A stretch of DNA of 64,000 bases, taken from the NCBI GenBank assembly GCA_002482845.1, contig DLGT01000154.1, forward strand, positions 1 to 64,000, written 5' to 3'. This stretch comes from Saprospiraceae bacterium UBA7687. Lineage in GTDB: Bacteria; Bacteroidota; Bacteroidia; Chitinophagales; Saprospiraceae. This document shows positions 1 through 6,937 of the stretch, one piece after another. The notes beneath the pieces were generated by a model, which saw only the letters and a list, made by a program, of their open reading frames with translations, was not told the origin of the DNA and did no database searches. Each line of letters starts with the position of its first letter. Position 1 is the stretch's first letter. Made by a program: the position numbers and the translations under genes.

Positions 1-426
1 ACAAATAACGCTGATTGCACAGATTTATATTTTTACTTCATTGCTAAAATCTGATAAATACAGCTTTAGCTGAATAAGTTCTGAGAGAAAAAATGCTCTC
101 AGATATTAAGGATATAAAATACTATTACAAAATTACTAAATTTATTTATCTACGCATAATGACTGCGCAAATAATCGTTCAATATCTGATGCTTCAGAAA
201 AAATACAACTTAATGACACTACACAAATAAAGGTATTTAAATCCGAATTTTACTACAATTTGTGGTCTTCATTATGTCAAGTTTTTCCATAAGAATGATC
301 GCTATTTACTTCAGAATCTACGAATAATAGATAGTCCCTGACACTTAATAGTCACAGACATTGCTTGTGTATTATATAAATAGTTTTGTATTGAAATTTT
401 TAATAAACCTTTTAAATAATAACAGT
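1..426. other. Non-coding stretch at window edge
   Basis: I see no convincing gene here. A perfect 7-bp hairpin (CTGAGAG at 81-87, CTCTCAG at 96-102) is present but has no T-run after it. The frame of the following gene is open from 361 with TTG, but that extension is AT-rich and unlike a secretion signal, so I place it outside the gene. Confidence 0.5.
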
Positions 427-1359
427 ATGAACTCAGGTAAAGCGTCCGTAGAAAGCCAAAATGTCAATGTGAAAAATCATCAAAAAAGCAGATATTTTAT
501 CCATGCAAAATATAAATCAAAACTACAGCGAATGATAGTATTAATACACTTATTTTTATTGGCATTACTAGTGCTGTTTATTAATTCTTGTAATTCTGGA
601 TCAAAAATCGCAAAGGCAAAAGAAAATAATAATAAAAACACAAAAGAAGACATTACCCATGTTTTTTGTGAAAACGAACCATCAGATATACCACTCACTA
701 AAAAGAAGAATATCTATCTCACCTTTGACGATGGACCAAATAAAGGTACAATGAATGTGTTTGAATTACTTGAAAAAAGAACACTTCCAGCTACGTTTTT
801 TGTAATTGGTTCTCATATTTTTGGTACTAAAAAACAAACAAATGACTTCAATACCCTGCGGAATTCCAGGTTTTGTGAACTAGCAAACCATACTTATCAT
901 CATGCGCACAATAGATATATTGATTTTTATAAGCATACAGATAAGGTTTTAAATGACTTCCAGCTGATGGACGATTCACTAGGCATATTAAGAAACATAG
1001 TACGCACACCTGCTAATAACTCTTGGAGAACATGTAATATCAATTATGATACAAATAAAAAAATAAGAAAAGCAGTAGATACACTTTTTGCACATGAATA
1101 CAAAGTAGTAGGTTGGGATATCGAGTGGAAACTAGGTAAAGATAAATTGCTCACAAAATCTGCAACAGAACTTGCCAATGAAATAGATCAATATATAACT
1201 GAAAACAAAACCCTCACAGAAAATGAAGTGGTCATCTTACTCCATGAACAGCATTTTGTAACTACAGAAAATACAAGACAGTTAGATACGCTTTTAGGTA
1301 TTTTAGTTTCAAATGAAAACTATGATTTTAAAAAGATAAGTCAGTATCCGAATCTCTGA
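427..1359 (+). CDS. Polysaccharide deacetylase (NodB domain) lipoprotein
   Basis: This is a carbohydrate esterase 4 protein that should remove N- or O-acetyl groups from a cell-surface polysaccharide or peptidoglycan. Visible NodB motifs are TFDDGP (motif 1, two Asp), HTYHH (motif 2, metal His pair), RTPANNSW (motif 3), GWDIEW (motif 4) and LLHEQH (motif 5), so the active site looks complete. A hydrophobic segment ends in FINSC, a likely lipobox, so the enzyme is probably a periplasm- or surface-facing lipoprotein. I chose the ATG at 427. The ATG at 532 sits right at the hydrophobic segment and would leave no basic n-region, while the TTG at 361 adds an unlikely extension. It has no operon partner, and the RNA-repair promoter starts 40 bases after its stop. 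Confidence 0.85.
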   Translation: MNSGKASVESQNVNVKNHQKSRYFIHAKYKSKLQRMIVLIHLFLLALLVLFINSCNSGSKIAKAKENNNKNTKEDITHVFCENEPSDIPLTKKKNIYLTFDDGPNKGTMNVFELLEKRTLPATFFVIGSHIFGTKKQTNDFNTLRNSRFCELANHTYHHAHNRYIDFYKHTDKVLNDFQLMDDSLGILRNIVRTPANNSWRTCNINYDTNKKIRKAVDTLFAHEYKVVGWDIEWKLGKDKLLTKSATELANEIDQYITENKTLTENEVVILLHEQHFVTTENTRQLDTLLGILVSNENYDFKKISQYPNL

Positions 1360-1398
1360 TTTAAAATTATTTTGCAATTTTTTTGAAAATAATTTTTA

Positions 1399-1440
1399 CT
1401 ACGCAAAAAGACTGCGTACCGTACTTTTACCTTTGCATCG
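1399..1440 (+). promoter_or_regulatory. RNA-repair promoter/operator, copy 1
   Basis: The inverted repeat ACGCA (1401-1405) / TGCGT (1413-1417) is followed 10 bases later by TACCTTTG (1428-1435), a perfect match to the Bacteroidota -7 element TAnnTTTG, then CATCG. Copies at 8073 and 12378 have identical spacing. No good -33 TTG lies at the usual distance, so I infer that a regulator bound at the inverted repeat activates or represses transcription. Confidence 0.85.
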
Positions 1441-1470
1441 TCAATGATGATAAAGTTAAAATAATAAGTT

Positions 1471-2988
1471 ATGAGATTCAATTTTCTAAAATCAACAAAT
1501 ACAAAAGTAATCAATCATGAAGGTGCAGCGTCTTTTGTAATTACCTCAGAAGTAGAACTTTATACTGCTGTGGCAACATCAGGATTAAGTGATACTTTTT
1601 ACGAAAAAGCAGATGCTAGACTTTTTAGAATACAATCTTTGATTGCAAAGAATGATCCTGAATTTGTTGCTAAACTTGCGATATATGCTAGAAATGAAAT
1701 GTATCTGAGAAGTATTCCTATAGTGTTGGCTGTGGAATTGGCAAAATTGAATACTGGAAGTAGTGTGGTCAGTAATGCTGTAAAAGGTGTGATAAAACGT
1801 GCCGATGAAATCGCAGAATTATTAGCTTATTATCAACTTTCAAATCAAAGATTTGGAACAAAAAAGTTGAATAAATTGTCAAAGCAAGTACAAAAAGGAT
1901 TGGCTCTTTCTTTTAATAATTTTGATGAATACCAATTTGCAAAATACAATAGAGATACTGAAGTAACATTGCGTGATGCTTTGTTTTTAGTACATCCAAA
2001 GGCAAAAAATGACAGCCAACAATTGATTTTCAATAAGTTAGCTAAAGGCACGCTGTCTACACCTTATACATGGGAAACAGAATTGTCAGCCTTAGGTCAA
2101 TCTAATTTTAAAAATGAAGTTGAACGTAAATTGGCCATTAAAAATACTTGGGAGTCATTGATTGATAGTAATAGACTTGGTTACATGGCATTACTACGAA
2201 ACCTTAGAAATATCATCGAAGCGAATGTTTCTTTTTTTCATATCGATCATGTGTGTACTATTTTGTCTGACAAAGAATCCATATTACGTGCCAAGCAGTT
2301 ACCTTTTAGATTTCTATCGGCTTATAGAGAGTTGAAAGATCTGAATTCGATACATATCTCCATGATTTTGAATGCTTTAGAAGATGCGGTATCTGCTAGT
2401 ATTAGCAATTTAAAAGGCTTTGCTAGTGAGACAAGGGTGTTGGTAGCTTGTGATGTATCTGGTTCAATGCAAAATCCAGTTTCGCCTAAAAGCAAAATAT
2501 TGATGTATGACATTGGCTTAGTATTGGGAATGTTGTTGCATTCTAAATGTAGAAGAGTTGTTACTGGAATGTTTGGCGATACATGGAAAATCATAAATGT
2601 TCCTACAAAAGGTGTGTTAAATAATGTAAATGAGTTTTATAAAAGAGAAGGTGAAGTCGGATATTCTACCAATGGTTACAAAGTGATCGATGACTTGGTC
2701 CATAGAAAAGTGGTTATGGATAAAATCATGATGTTTACGGATTGTCAATTGTGGGATAGCCAAGCGGACGGAAATAGTCTTTCAATTTCTTGGCGCAAGT
2801 ATAAAACCATAGCTCCAAATGCAAAACTCTATCTGTTTGACTTGGCAGGATATGGTCAGATGCCGATAGATATCAGAAGAAATGATGTTTATTTGATAGC
2901 AGGTTGGTCTGATAAAGTATTTGACATCATGCATGCTATAGACAATGGCAAAAGTGCCATAGAGTCTATACACCAAATTAAGTTATAA
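1471..2988 (+). CDS. rsr: Ro60/TROVE-domain RNA-binding protein with vWA domain
   Basis: This is a bacterial Ro60 orthologue (505 residues; the family is usually 500-540). The TROVE domain, a ring of helical HEAT-like repeats, covers roughly residues 10-320. A von Willebrand A domain follows with the MIDAS motif DVSGSM at residues 328-333 and the later MFTDCQ strand, so metal binding looks intact. In characterised bacteria (Rsr of Deinococcus and Salmonella) this protein binds Y RNAs and works with nucleases in RNA quality control and stress survival. Here the gene is immediately followed by Y-RNA-like genes, as expected for the family. It starts at ATG 1471, 36 bases after the -7 element shared with the RlaP and RNA-ligase operons, which ties it to RNA repair. 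Confidence 0.93.
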   Translation: MRFNFLKSTNTKVINHEGAASFVITSEVELYTAVATSGLSDTFYEKADARLFRIQSLIAKNDPEFVAKLAIYARNEMYLRSIPIVLAVELAKLNTGSSVVSNAVKGVIKRADEIAELLAYYQLSNQRFGTKKLNKLSKQVQKGLALSFNNFDEYQFAKYNRDTEVTLRDALFLVHPKAKNDSQQLIFNKLAKGTLSTPYTWETELSALGQSNFKNEVERKLAIKNTWESLIDSNRLGYMALLRNLRNIIEANVSFFHIDHVCTILSDKESILRAKQLPFRFLSAYRELKDLNSIHISMILNALEDAVSASISNLKGFASETRVLVACDVSGSMQNPVSPKSKILMYDIGLVLGMLLHSKCRRVVTGMFGDTWKIINVPTKGVLNNVNEFYKREGEVGYSTNGYKVIDDLVHRKVVMDKIMMFTDCQLWDSQADGNSLSISWRKYKTIAPNAKLYLFDLAGYGQMPIDIRRNDVYLIAGWSDKVFDIMHAIDNGKSAIESIHQIKL

Positions 2989-2995
2989 ATAAATT

Positions 2996-3075
2996 AGTGA
3001 CGTTTGTAAGAAATACTTCGATTCAACCAGAAGGTAAGTACGTGATAATGGAAAGTTTATCGCTATAGTGTAAGA
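2996..3075 (+). other. Possible degenerate Y-RNA-like remnant
   Basis: The 15-mer AGAAATACTTCGATT at 3009-3023 recurs exactly in Y-like RNA copy 3 (3784-3798). It is preceded by GTGACGT (GTGTCGT in copy 3). TTTATCGC further on resembles the 3' stem strand of copy 2. No T arm or D arm is present, so this is a decayed or module-less copy at best. Confidence 0.35.
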
Positions 3076-3127
3076 ACAGCACGACCATCTATTTAAAGTT
3101 TCTGACATACTATTTCCTAATTTTCAT

Positions 3128-3256
3128 AAACGGTGCCGTAGATAAGAGATACTTCGATCATTACTCGTGAGGTCGTGGGTTCGAGTCCCACCTGGAGCAA
3201 TTCAGTAGTTCAGATGGTAGAACACATTGTTCTTTTATCGATTTTTGCCCGTTTTT
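3128..3256 (+). ncRNA. Y-RNA-like RNA with circularly permuted tRNA module, copy 1
   Basis: The ends pair as AAACGG (3128-3133) with CCGTTT (3249-3254), followed by a short T-run. An inner stem pairs GATAAGAGA (3141-3149) with TCTTTTATC (3231-3239). Inside is a tRNA module in permuted order. First comes a T arm GTGGG-TTCGAGT-CCCAC (3175-3191), then an acceptor-like stem CTGGA/TTCAG closed by a GCAA tetraloop (3192-3205), then a D arm GTTC/GAAC enclosing a GG-containing loop (3208-3223). There are no free acceptor ends, so it cannot be an ordinary tRNA. Bacterial Y RNAs such as YrlA carry tRNA-mimicking modules and bind Ro60; the adjacent Ro60 gene fits this. GGTGCCG near the 5' end is conserved among copies and may be the Ro60-binding part (inference). 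Confidence 0.85.
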
Positions 3257-3264
3257 AAGGTAAT

Positions 3265-3567
3265 TAGGGTCTGCTGAAAAAGTCAGATGTGCTTAAGATA
3301 CGAAACTTCAAGCCGCTGATAAGAATCCCGTAACAAATCGTGATACGAAATCACGATTTAGGGATGAATTGCGACCAACTGGATCGCAACTACTTCATGT
3401 TTAGTTTGAAAAGCTAAAAAAGATTGAGTGCAGCTGACTTACAAAAATAATTTAAACTTTGTGCAAGGGTTTTGATGACATTCTTTTTATTAACATGCAT
3501 CTATCTATAATTATTTAAAGATATTTATTTGATAGTCAATTATTTATGTGAATTTCAGCAAACCCTA
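3265..3567. mobile_element. MITE-like element inside the Y-RNA cluster
   Basis: This 303-bp non-coding segment is bounded by inverted ends: TAGGGTCTGCTGAAA at 3265-3279 and its near reverse complement TTTCAGCAAACCCTA at 3553-3567 (one mismatch in 15). The end sequence resembles those I associate with IS1182-type elements, which is memory and not a search. Inside are two perfect hairpins, ATCGTGAT/ATCACGAT and TTGCGA/TCGCAA. There is no transposase frame, so it would need a transposase in trans. It lies between Y-like RNA copies 1 and 2. Confidence 0.6.
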
Positions 3568-3598
3568 TTTATGTAAAGCTATGAAATTATATTACAAA

Positions 3599-3729
3599 AT
3601 ATGGTGCCGTAGATAAGAGTTACTTCGAATTTTAATCGTGAGGTCGTGGGTTCGAGTCCCACCTGGAGTAATTCAGTAGCTCAGTTGGTAGAGCACATTG
3701 TTCTTTTATCGCTTTTTGCCTGTATTTTT
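3599..3729 (+). ncRNA. Y-RNA-like RNA with circularly permuted tRNA module, copy 2
   Basis: The architecture is that of copy 1, and the module sequence is nearly the same. The terminal stem is changed to ATATGG (3599-3604) pairing with CCTGTAT (3719-3725) through G-U pairs. The T arm GTGGG-TTCGAGT-CCCAC is at 3646-3662. The acceptor-like hairpin CTGGA-GTAA-TTCAG (3663-3676) again has a GNRA tetraloop. The D arm is GCTC/GAGC (3679-3694), a compensatory change from GTTC/GAAC in copy 1. A short T-run follows (3725-3729). A scan for tRNAs might report only fragments here because the halves are in reverse order. Confidence 0.85.
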
Positions 3730-3766
3730 AAGATATTAATGAAAGGCTTTGAATTCAGATTACATT

Positions 3767-3901
3767 ATACGGTGTCGTAAAATAGAAATACTTCGATTGG
3801 GTTAATGGGGCCGAAGGTTCGAATCCTTCCTGACTTTGTCAGTAGCGCAGCGGTAGCGCACATTATTTGAAATTCTATTTGATTTTTACCCGTATTTTTT
3901 T
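3767..3901 (+). ncRNA. Y-RNA-like RNA with circularly permuted tRNA module, copy 3
   Basis: This is the most divergent copy and the best proof of structure. The terminal stem is ATACGG (3767-3772) with CCGTAT (3890-3895), then a seven-T run that should act as an intrinsic terminator. The inner stem is AAATAGAA (3780-3787) with TTCTATTT (3873-3880). The T arm is GAAGG-TTCGAAT-CCTTC (3813-3829). The acceptor-like stem is CTGAC/GTCAG around TTT (3830-3842). The D arm is GCGC/GCGC (3845-3859). Each stem differs in sequence from copies 1 and 2 but keeps pairing, while the T-loop bases TTCGA and the D-loop GG are kept. Confidence 0.85.
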
Positions 3902-4031
3902 AGAAGATCCGATAGCTTTTATCCAAAACAAGTTGATAAAGTCGTCATGAGGGTTGAAGATGCAATAACAGAAACTTAAGCAGTAATTACAAGCAGGGGC
4001 ATTTTTAATAAGTCCCTTTGCGATTTTTTAC

Positions 4032-4229
4032 AATCCGGTAGCTTAAAAGGAAAAGCTGTGGTAAAATGCTCAACCATGGAGTGTAAGGATATTCCTATCT
4101 GACCTGAGCGGACAGATAGGTAGATTTACAGTTGCACCGAACATCACAAGAGTGTCAGTAGGGAAGCGTATTTACAGCCTTACTATCCGCCGAAAGGCGG
4201 AGATACGGGTTCGAATCCCGTTCGGATTG
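4032..4229 (+). ncRNA. tRNA-like RNA with an internal extension of about 125 nt
   Basis: The ends form a 7-bp acceptor stem, AATCCGG (4032-4038) with TCGGATT (4222-4228, last pair G-U). A D arm GCTT/AAGC with a GG-containing loop follows the 5' strand, and a perfect T arm ACGGG-TTCGAAT-CCCGT (4205-4221) precedes the 3' strand. Between the D and T arms lie about 147 bases where a tRNA has about 22. These include a possible anticodon-like arm GTGGT/ACCAT with a 10-base loop, an 8-bp hairpin CCTATCTG/CAGATAGG (4094-4120) and CCGCC-GAAA-GGCGG (4187-4200). CCA is not encoded. It is too small for tmRNA. It could be a substrate or sensor of the repair system, an odd Y RNA, or a tRNA pseudogene with an insertion. 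Confidence 0.6.
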
Positions 4230-4344
4230 CTAAGGGAAATAAGTTAGATAGAGTTTAATTATTATCTATAATCATCAAAAAATTACTCTGTTTGGGTAGG
4301 TTTTGCCCGACAAAAGACTATTTTTGCGAAATTAAATTTTAATA

Positions 4345-5487
4345 ATGAAAGTCGCAATTATTTTTGTTAGTATACTACTTTTCTGGAATAATTCCTTATC
4401 ATCACAATTTGAAATTCTCTCTTTTAACAAAAGAATTTCTTTATTAGACATAAAATTTAATAATATTGATACATCTAATATTGTAAGATTTAGTTCAGAA
4501 AATAACGCAGTAAATTCTATCACATTAAATTACCCTTTTGATAGTCAGTTTACATTTAACGGAATAAAATTAAATGCTTTAACATACATTGATATTAAAA
4601 ATTTGGATTCGATTGATAATTTTCACAACGAAAAATCTGTGGAAATAAAAAATATACCAGATTCATGTTTATTAGAATTAGTTTTCAGAAATAAAAGTGC
4701 TAATAATTATATTATTTTTAATTTTAAGACATCAATAAAGCTCCCTAAAGAGTCTTTAAACAAAATACGGTATTTAAAAGATTCTCTCCTTTTAGATAGA
4801 ATAGAATCGCTAAATAGCTTGATCTTTATAAATGTGGACAGGAAAAAGGTTGCAATACCACCACCTCCACCACCACCTACAGACCACTATCTTTCTAGGG
4901 TTCAAAAAGTAATGGATGATTCTTGGATGGATTGGAAATTATTAGAAAATTTGGAAGCTAAAAACGATTTTATAAATGCTGAAAGTTATTTAGATTCTAT
5001 GATTTACATCTATCCTGATGATGATTTATTGGTTTATCAAAAAATTAAACTATATCAAAAAAATAATAAATATTTAGAAACTTATGCTATGTATTCTGAA
5101 TTACTAAGAAAAAAATCACCATTATTTTTTGTAAATGATGTTTCAACTATTTGTGAGTTGGCAATTTTAAATGGTCATTATGGATTTGTTTCATCAAATG
5201 ATTTTTTAGCTTACAAGTCAGATTTTGAAGCTAGAGAAAAATTTCTTCTTGTTTTCCATGTTTTTTTATCAAAAACAATTCAGGAGAATATAATTAACCA
5301 ATCTGAATATGAAAAACTTATGGATTTAAGTAGGTTTTATCATTTAAATAATTGGAATTTTGATCTTATTTTGGAACATATAAAATGGAGTAGTCTTAGT
5401 GATGATATAAAAGCCAAGTTAATTTTTATAATTAAAGAAAGTAAAAAAGGAAAAGTTGGATTTCATTCTGCCGATTTACTTAAGTGA
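4345..5487 (+). CDS. Secreted protein with Pro-rich linker and helical C-terminal half
   Basis: I do not recognise this 380-residue protein. The first about 20 residues form a signal peptide (MKVAII, then a hydrophobic stretch to SLSSQ). Residues 20-165 are beta-rich by composition. A run of eight prolines near residue 175 separates this part from an alpha-helical C-terminal half. That half contains a segment around residues 195-250 (DFINAESYLDSMIYIYPDD) which resembles a tetratricopeptide repeat pair. It follows the RNA cluster on the same strand but has its own base composition (very AT-rich), and I see no reason to link it to RNA repair. The start at ATG 4345 is fixed by the signal peptide. 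Confidence 0.6.
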   Translation: MKVAIIFVSILLFWNNSLSSQFEILSFNKRISLLDIKFNNIDTSNIVRFSSENNAVNSITLNYPFDSQFTFNGIKLNALTYIDIKNLDSIDNFHNEKSVEIKNIPDSCLLELVFRNKSANNYIIFNFKTSIKLPKESLNKIRYLKDSLLLDRIESLNSLIFINVDRKKVAIPPPPPPPTDHYLSRVQKVMDDSWMDWKLLENLEAKNDFINAESYLDSMIYIYPDDDLLVYQKIKLYQKNNKYLETYAMYSELLRKKSPLFFVNDVSTICELAILNGHYGFVSSNDFLAYKSDFEAREKFLLVFHVFLSKTIQENIINQSEYEKLMDLSRFYHLNNWNFDLILEHIKWSSLSDDIKAKLIFIIKESKKGKVGFHSADLLK

Positions 5488-5534
5488 TTTGGCCATTTTT
5501 TAATCTCTCTATTGGAAATAATACATATAGTATT

Positions 5535-5950
5535 TTACATTTCTGTTTTCATCATTACTGCATTTTTTATTTTTCGATTTATATCATTTTCAAGCTGGTA
5601 TGGCTGATTAAATATTTCTTGACTGAGTTTAAAATGAGACGCCAGAACCCTAATGGTTTCTTTTTAAAGACCTTTGAAATAGTTGAGCATTTTTGAAATG
5701 ATTCCCTTTGATGGATTCAAAAGTTTAAGTAGCTCGGTGGTATTTAATTTGTGTTCCTTCATCAGAGCTATGACGGTCTCAATAGGGTTTGAAACTTGAA
5801 TACGTATATTTTCTCCTCCCATCTTTCAACAAATAAAGTAAATAATTCCAATTCTTCAATATGCCTAGTCAATGGATTTTTGACCAATTCGTAAAGTCTG
5901 TTGAAATATGCTTAGTATTGTGATGCTGATTTTATTATTTTGCATTCCAT
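5535..5950 (-). pseudogene. Decayed HigA-like antitoxin (XRE family)
   Basis: Read on the minus strand from ATG 5950, the frame gives MECKIIKSASQY, a stop, then AYFNRLYELVKNPL and ELELFTLFVERWEE. It must then shift frame near 5820 to continue with NPIETVIALMKEHKLNTTELL and ISKMLNYFKGL. Another stop stands where this family has Ser, after which KETIRVLASHFKLSQE runs to a final stop at 5535. The order matches Bacteroidota HigA-type antitoxins with a helix-turn-helix. Two in-frame stops and one frameshift show it is dead. I found no intact HigB toxin upstream. Confidence 0.75.
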
Positions 5951-5998
5951 GACTTTGGTTGAAATTTGTAAATATGATAACAGATTTCTAACTTAAAA

Positions 5999-6808
5999 CT
6001 ACTGAGTTATAATCCTAGTGAATGAATTATAGTTCTTATTTTTATTTATAATTTTATAATTATAATAGTCATCACTTAAAAATTCTTCAATAAAATAGTT
6101 ATGATAATCTGCACACCATTCAAATTTTCTATGTATTGTTTGATTTGATAAGTGATCATTAAGCCTTTTTTCTATCAATTCTTTATGTAATTTCAAATGT
6201 AATTTCAATTTCAATTCTTCGAATTGCATAATACAAAACAAGTAGTTAACAATAATGCAATTATTATTTTTTATGAAGTATGTATTTTGTATACTTTGAT
6301 ATGAGTCACTGCCATAAGAAAAATGCTTGTTAAAAATTTCTTCAATATCCTCACCAACCTCTATTCTAGGAAATTTAGTTGTTTGCTCTAGGTTATACGC
6401 ACTTATTAGACCTTCGCCATAAGCAATATTCTCATCTACAAATAACTGTCCTATTGTCCATCCTCCTCTTATAAAGAAGCCTTCAAGCGTTAACCTTAAT
6501 TGTAAATCAGCCAAGAAAACTGTTAAAAGACCTAACTGGTGTTCATCATCTAATACTAGATAATTTAAAGGCACACCTAAAAGAATATTATCACTAAATA
6601 CTTTTATTTGAATAGAAGGCAGGTTCGAAAACTCATTTATTACTGATAATAAAGATTTATAGAAATTCTCAAAGTGTTCCTTTTCTTTTCCAACTTTATG
6701 GCTAAAAATCACTTCATTTGAATAGCCTAAAATATCCACAAAAACACAGTATGAGCTCACTGGTCCAATTTTGGCATTGTATGCATACTGATTTTCTCTA
6801 TCTTTCAT
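5999..6808 (-). CDS. Class III nucleotidyl-cyclase-like protein
   Basis: This 269-residue soluble protein resembles the class III adenylate/guanylate cyclase fold. FVDILGYS (about residue 28) matches the first metal-Asp motif (FxDIxGFS). VFSDNILLG (about 70) matches the second. RGGWTIGQLF followed by AYGEGLISAYNLE (about 115-140) matches the strand and the helix carrying the transition-state Asn. PRIEV follows, as in many bacterial stand-alone proteins of this type. Both metal-binding Asp residues are present, so activity is possible. Substrate specificity (A, G, or a pyrimidine as in Pycsar cyclases) cannot be read from sequence. No effector gene with a cyclic-nucleotide-binding domain lies next to it; the neighbouring minus-strand gene is an unknown lipoprotein. 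Confidence 0.5.
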   Translation of the reverse strand: MKDRENQYAYNAKIGPVSSYCVFVDILGYSNEVIFSHKVGKEKEHFENFYKSLLSVINEFSNLPSIQIKVFSDNILLGVPLNYLVLDDEHQLGLLTVFLADLQLRLTLEGFFIRGGWTIGQLFVDENIAYGEGLISAYNLEQTTKFPRIEVGEDIEEIFNKHFSYGSDSYQSIQNTYFIKNNNCIIVNYLFCIMQFEELKLKLHLKLHKELIEKRLNDHLSNQTIHRKFEWCADYHNYFIEEFLSDDYYNYKIINKNKNYNSFTRIITQ

Positions 6809-6937
6809 TATTATTAATATTTATGGGATGTTGCTATTTTTAATTTTATTGATAGTAAAGTAAATAAGATATAGGAAATATACATATATCTTCAATAAAA
6901 TATTAGTGAAGAATCAAGAGAATACTAAATCTTAATG

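Noticed and set aside
1399..1440. Sigma-54 promoter controlled by an RtcR-type activator
   Set aside because: No GG-N10-GC arrangement at the right spacing; TACCTTTG fits the Bacteroidota housekeeping -7 element, and no RtcR-like gene is in the window.
3171..3223. Ordinary tRNA gene(s) at the T-arm and D-arm sequences
   Set aside because: The T arm comes before the D arm and the acceptor stem is closed by a small loop, so no mature tRNA can form. The permuted, Y-RNA-like reading explains all three copies.
4032..4229. tmRNA or a tRNA with a group I intron
   Set aside because: Far too short for tmRNA and no tag reading frame; the insert is too small for a group I intron and shows no intron core. 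Kept as an unexplained tRNA-like RNA.
5484..5696. 70-residue plus-strand ORF after the secreted protein gene
   Set aside because: It begins with GTG inside the preceding stop region and runs antisense to the HigA pseudogene, whose protein similarity on the minus strand explains the DNA.
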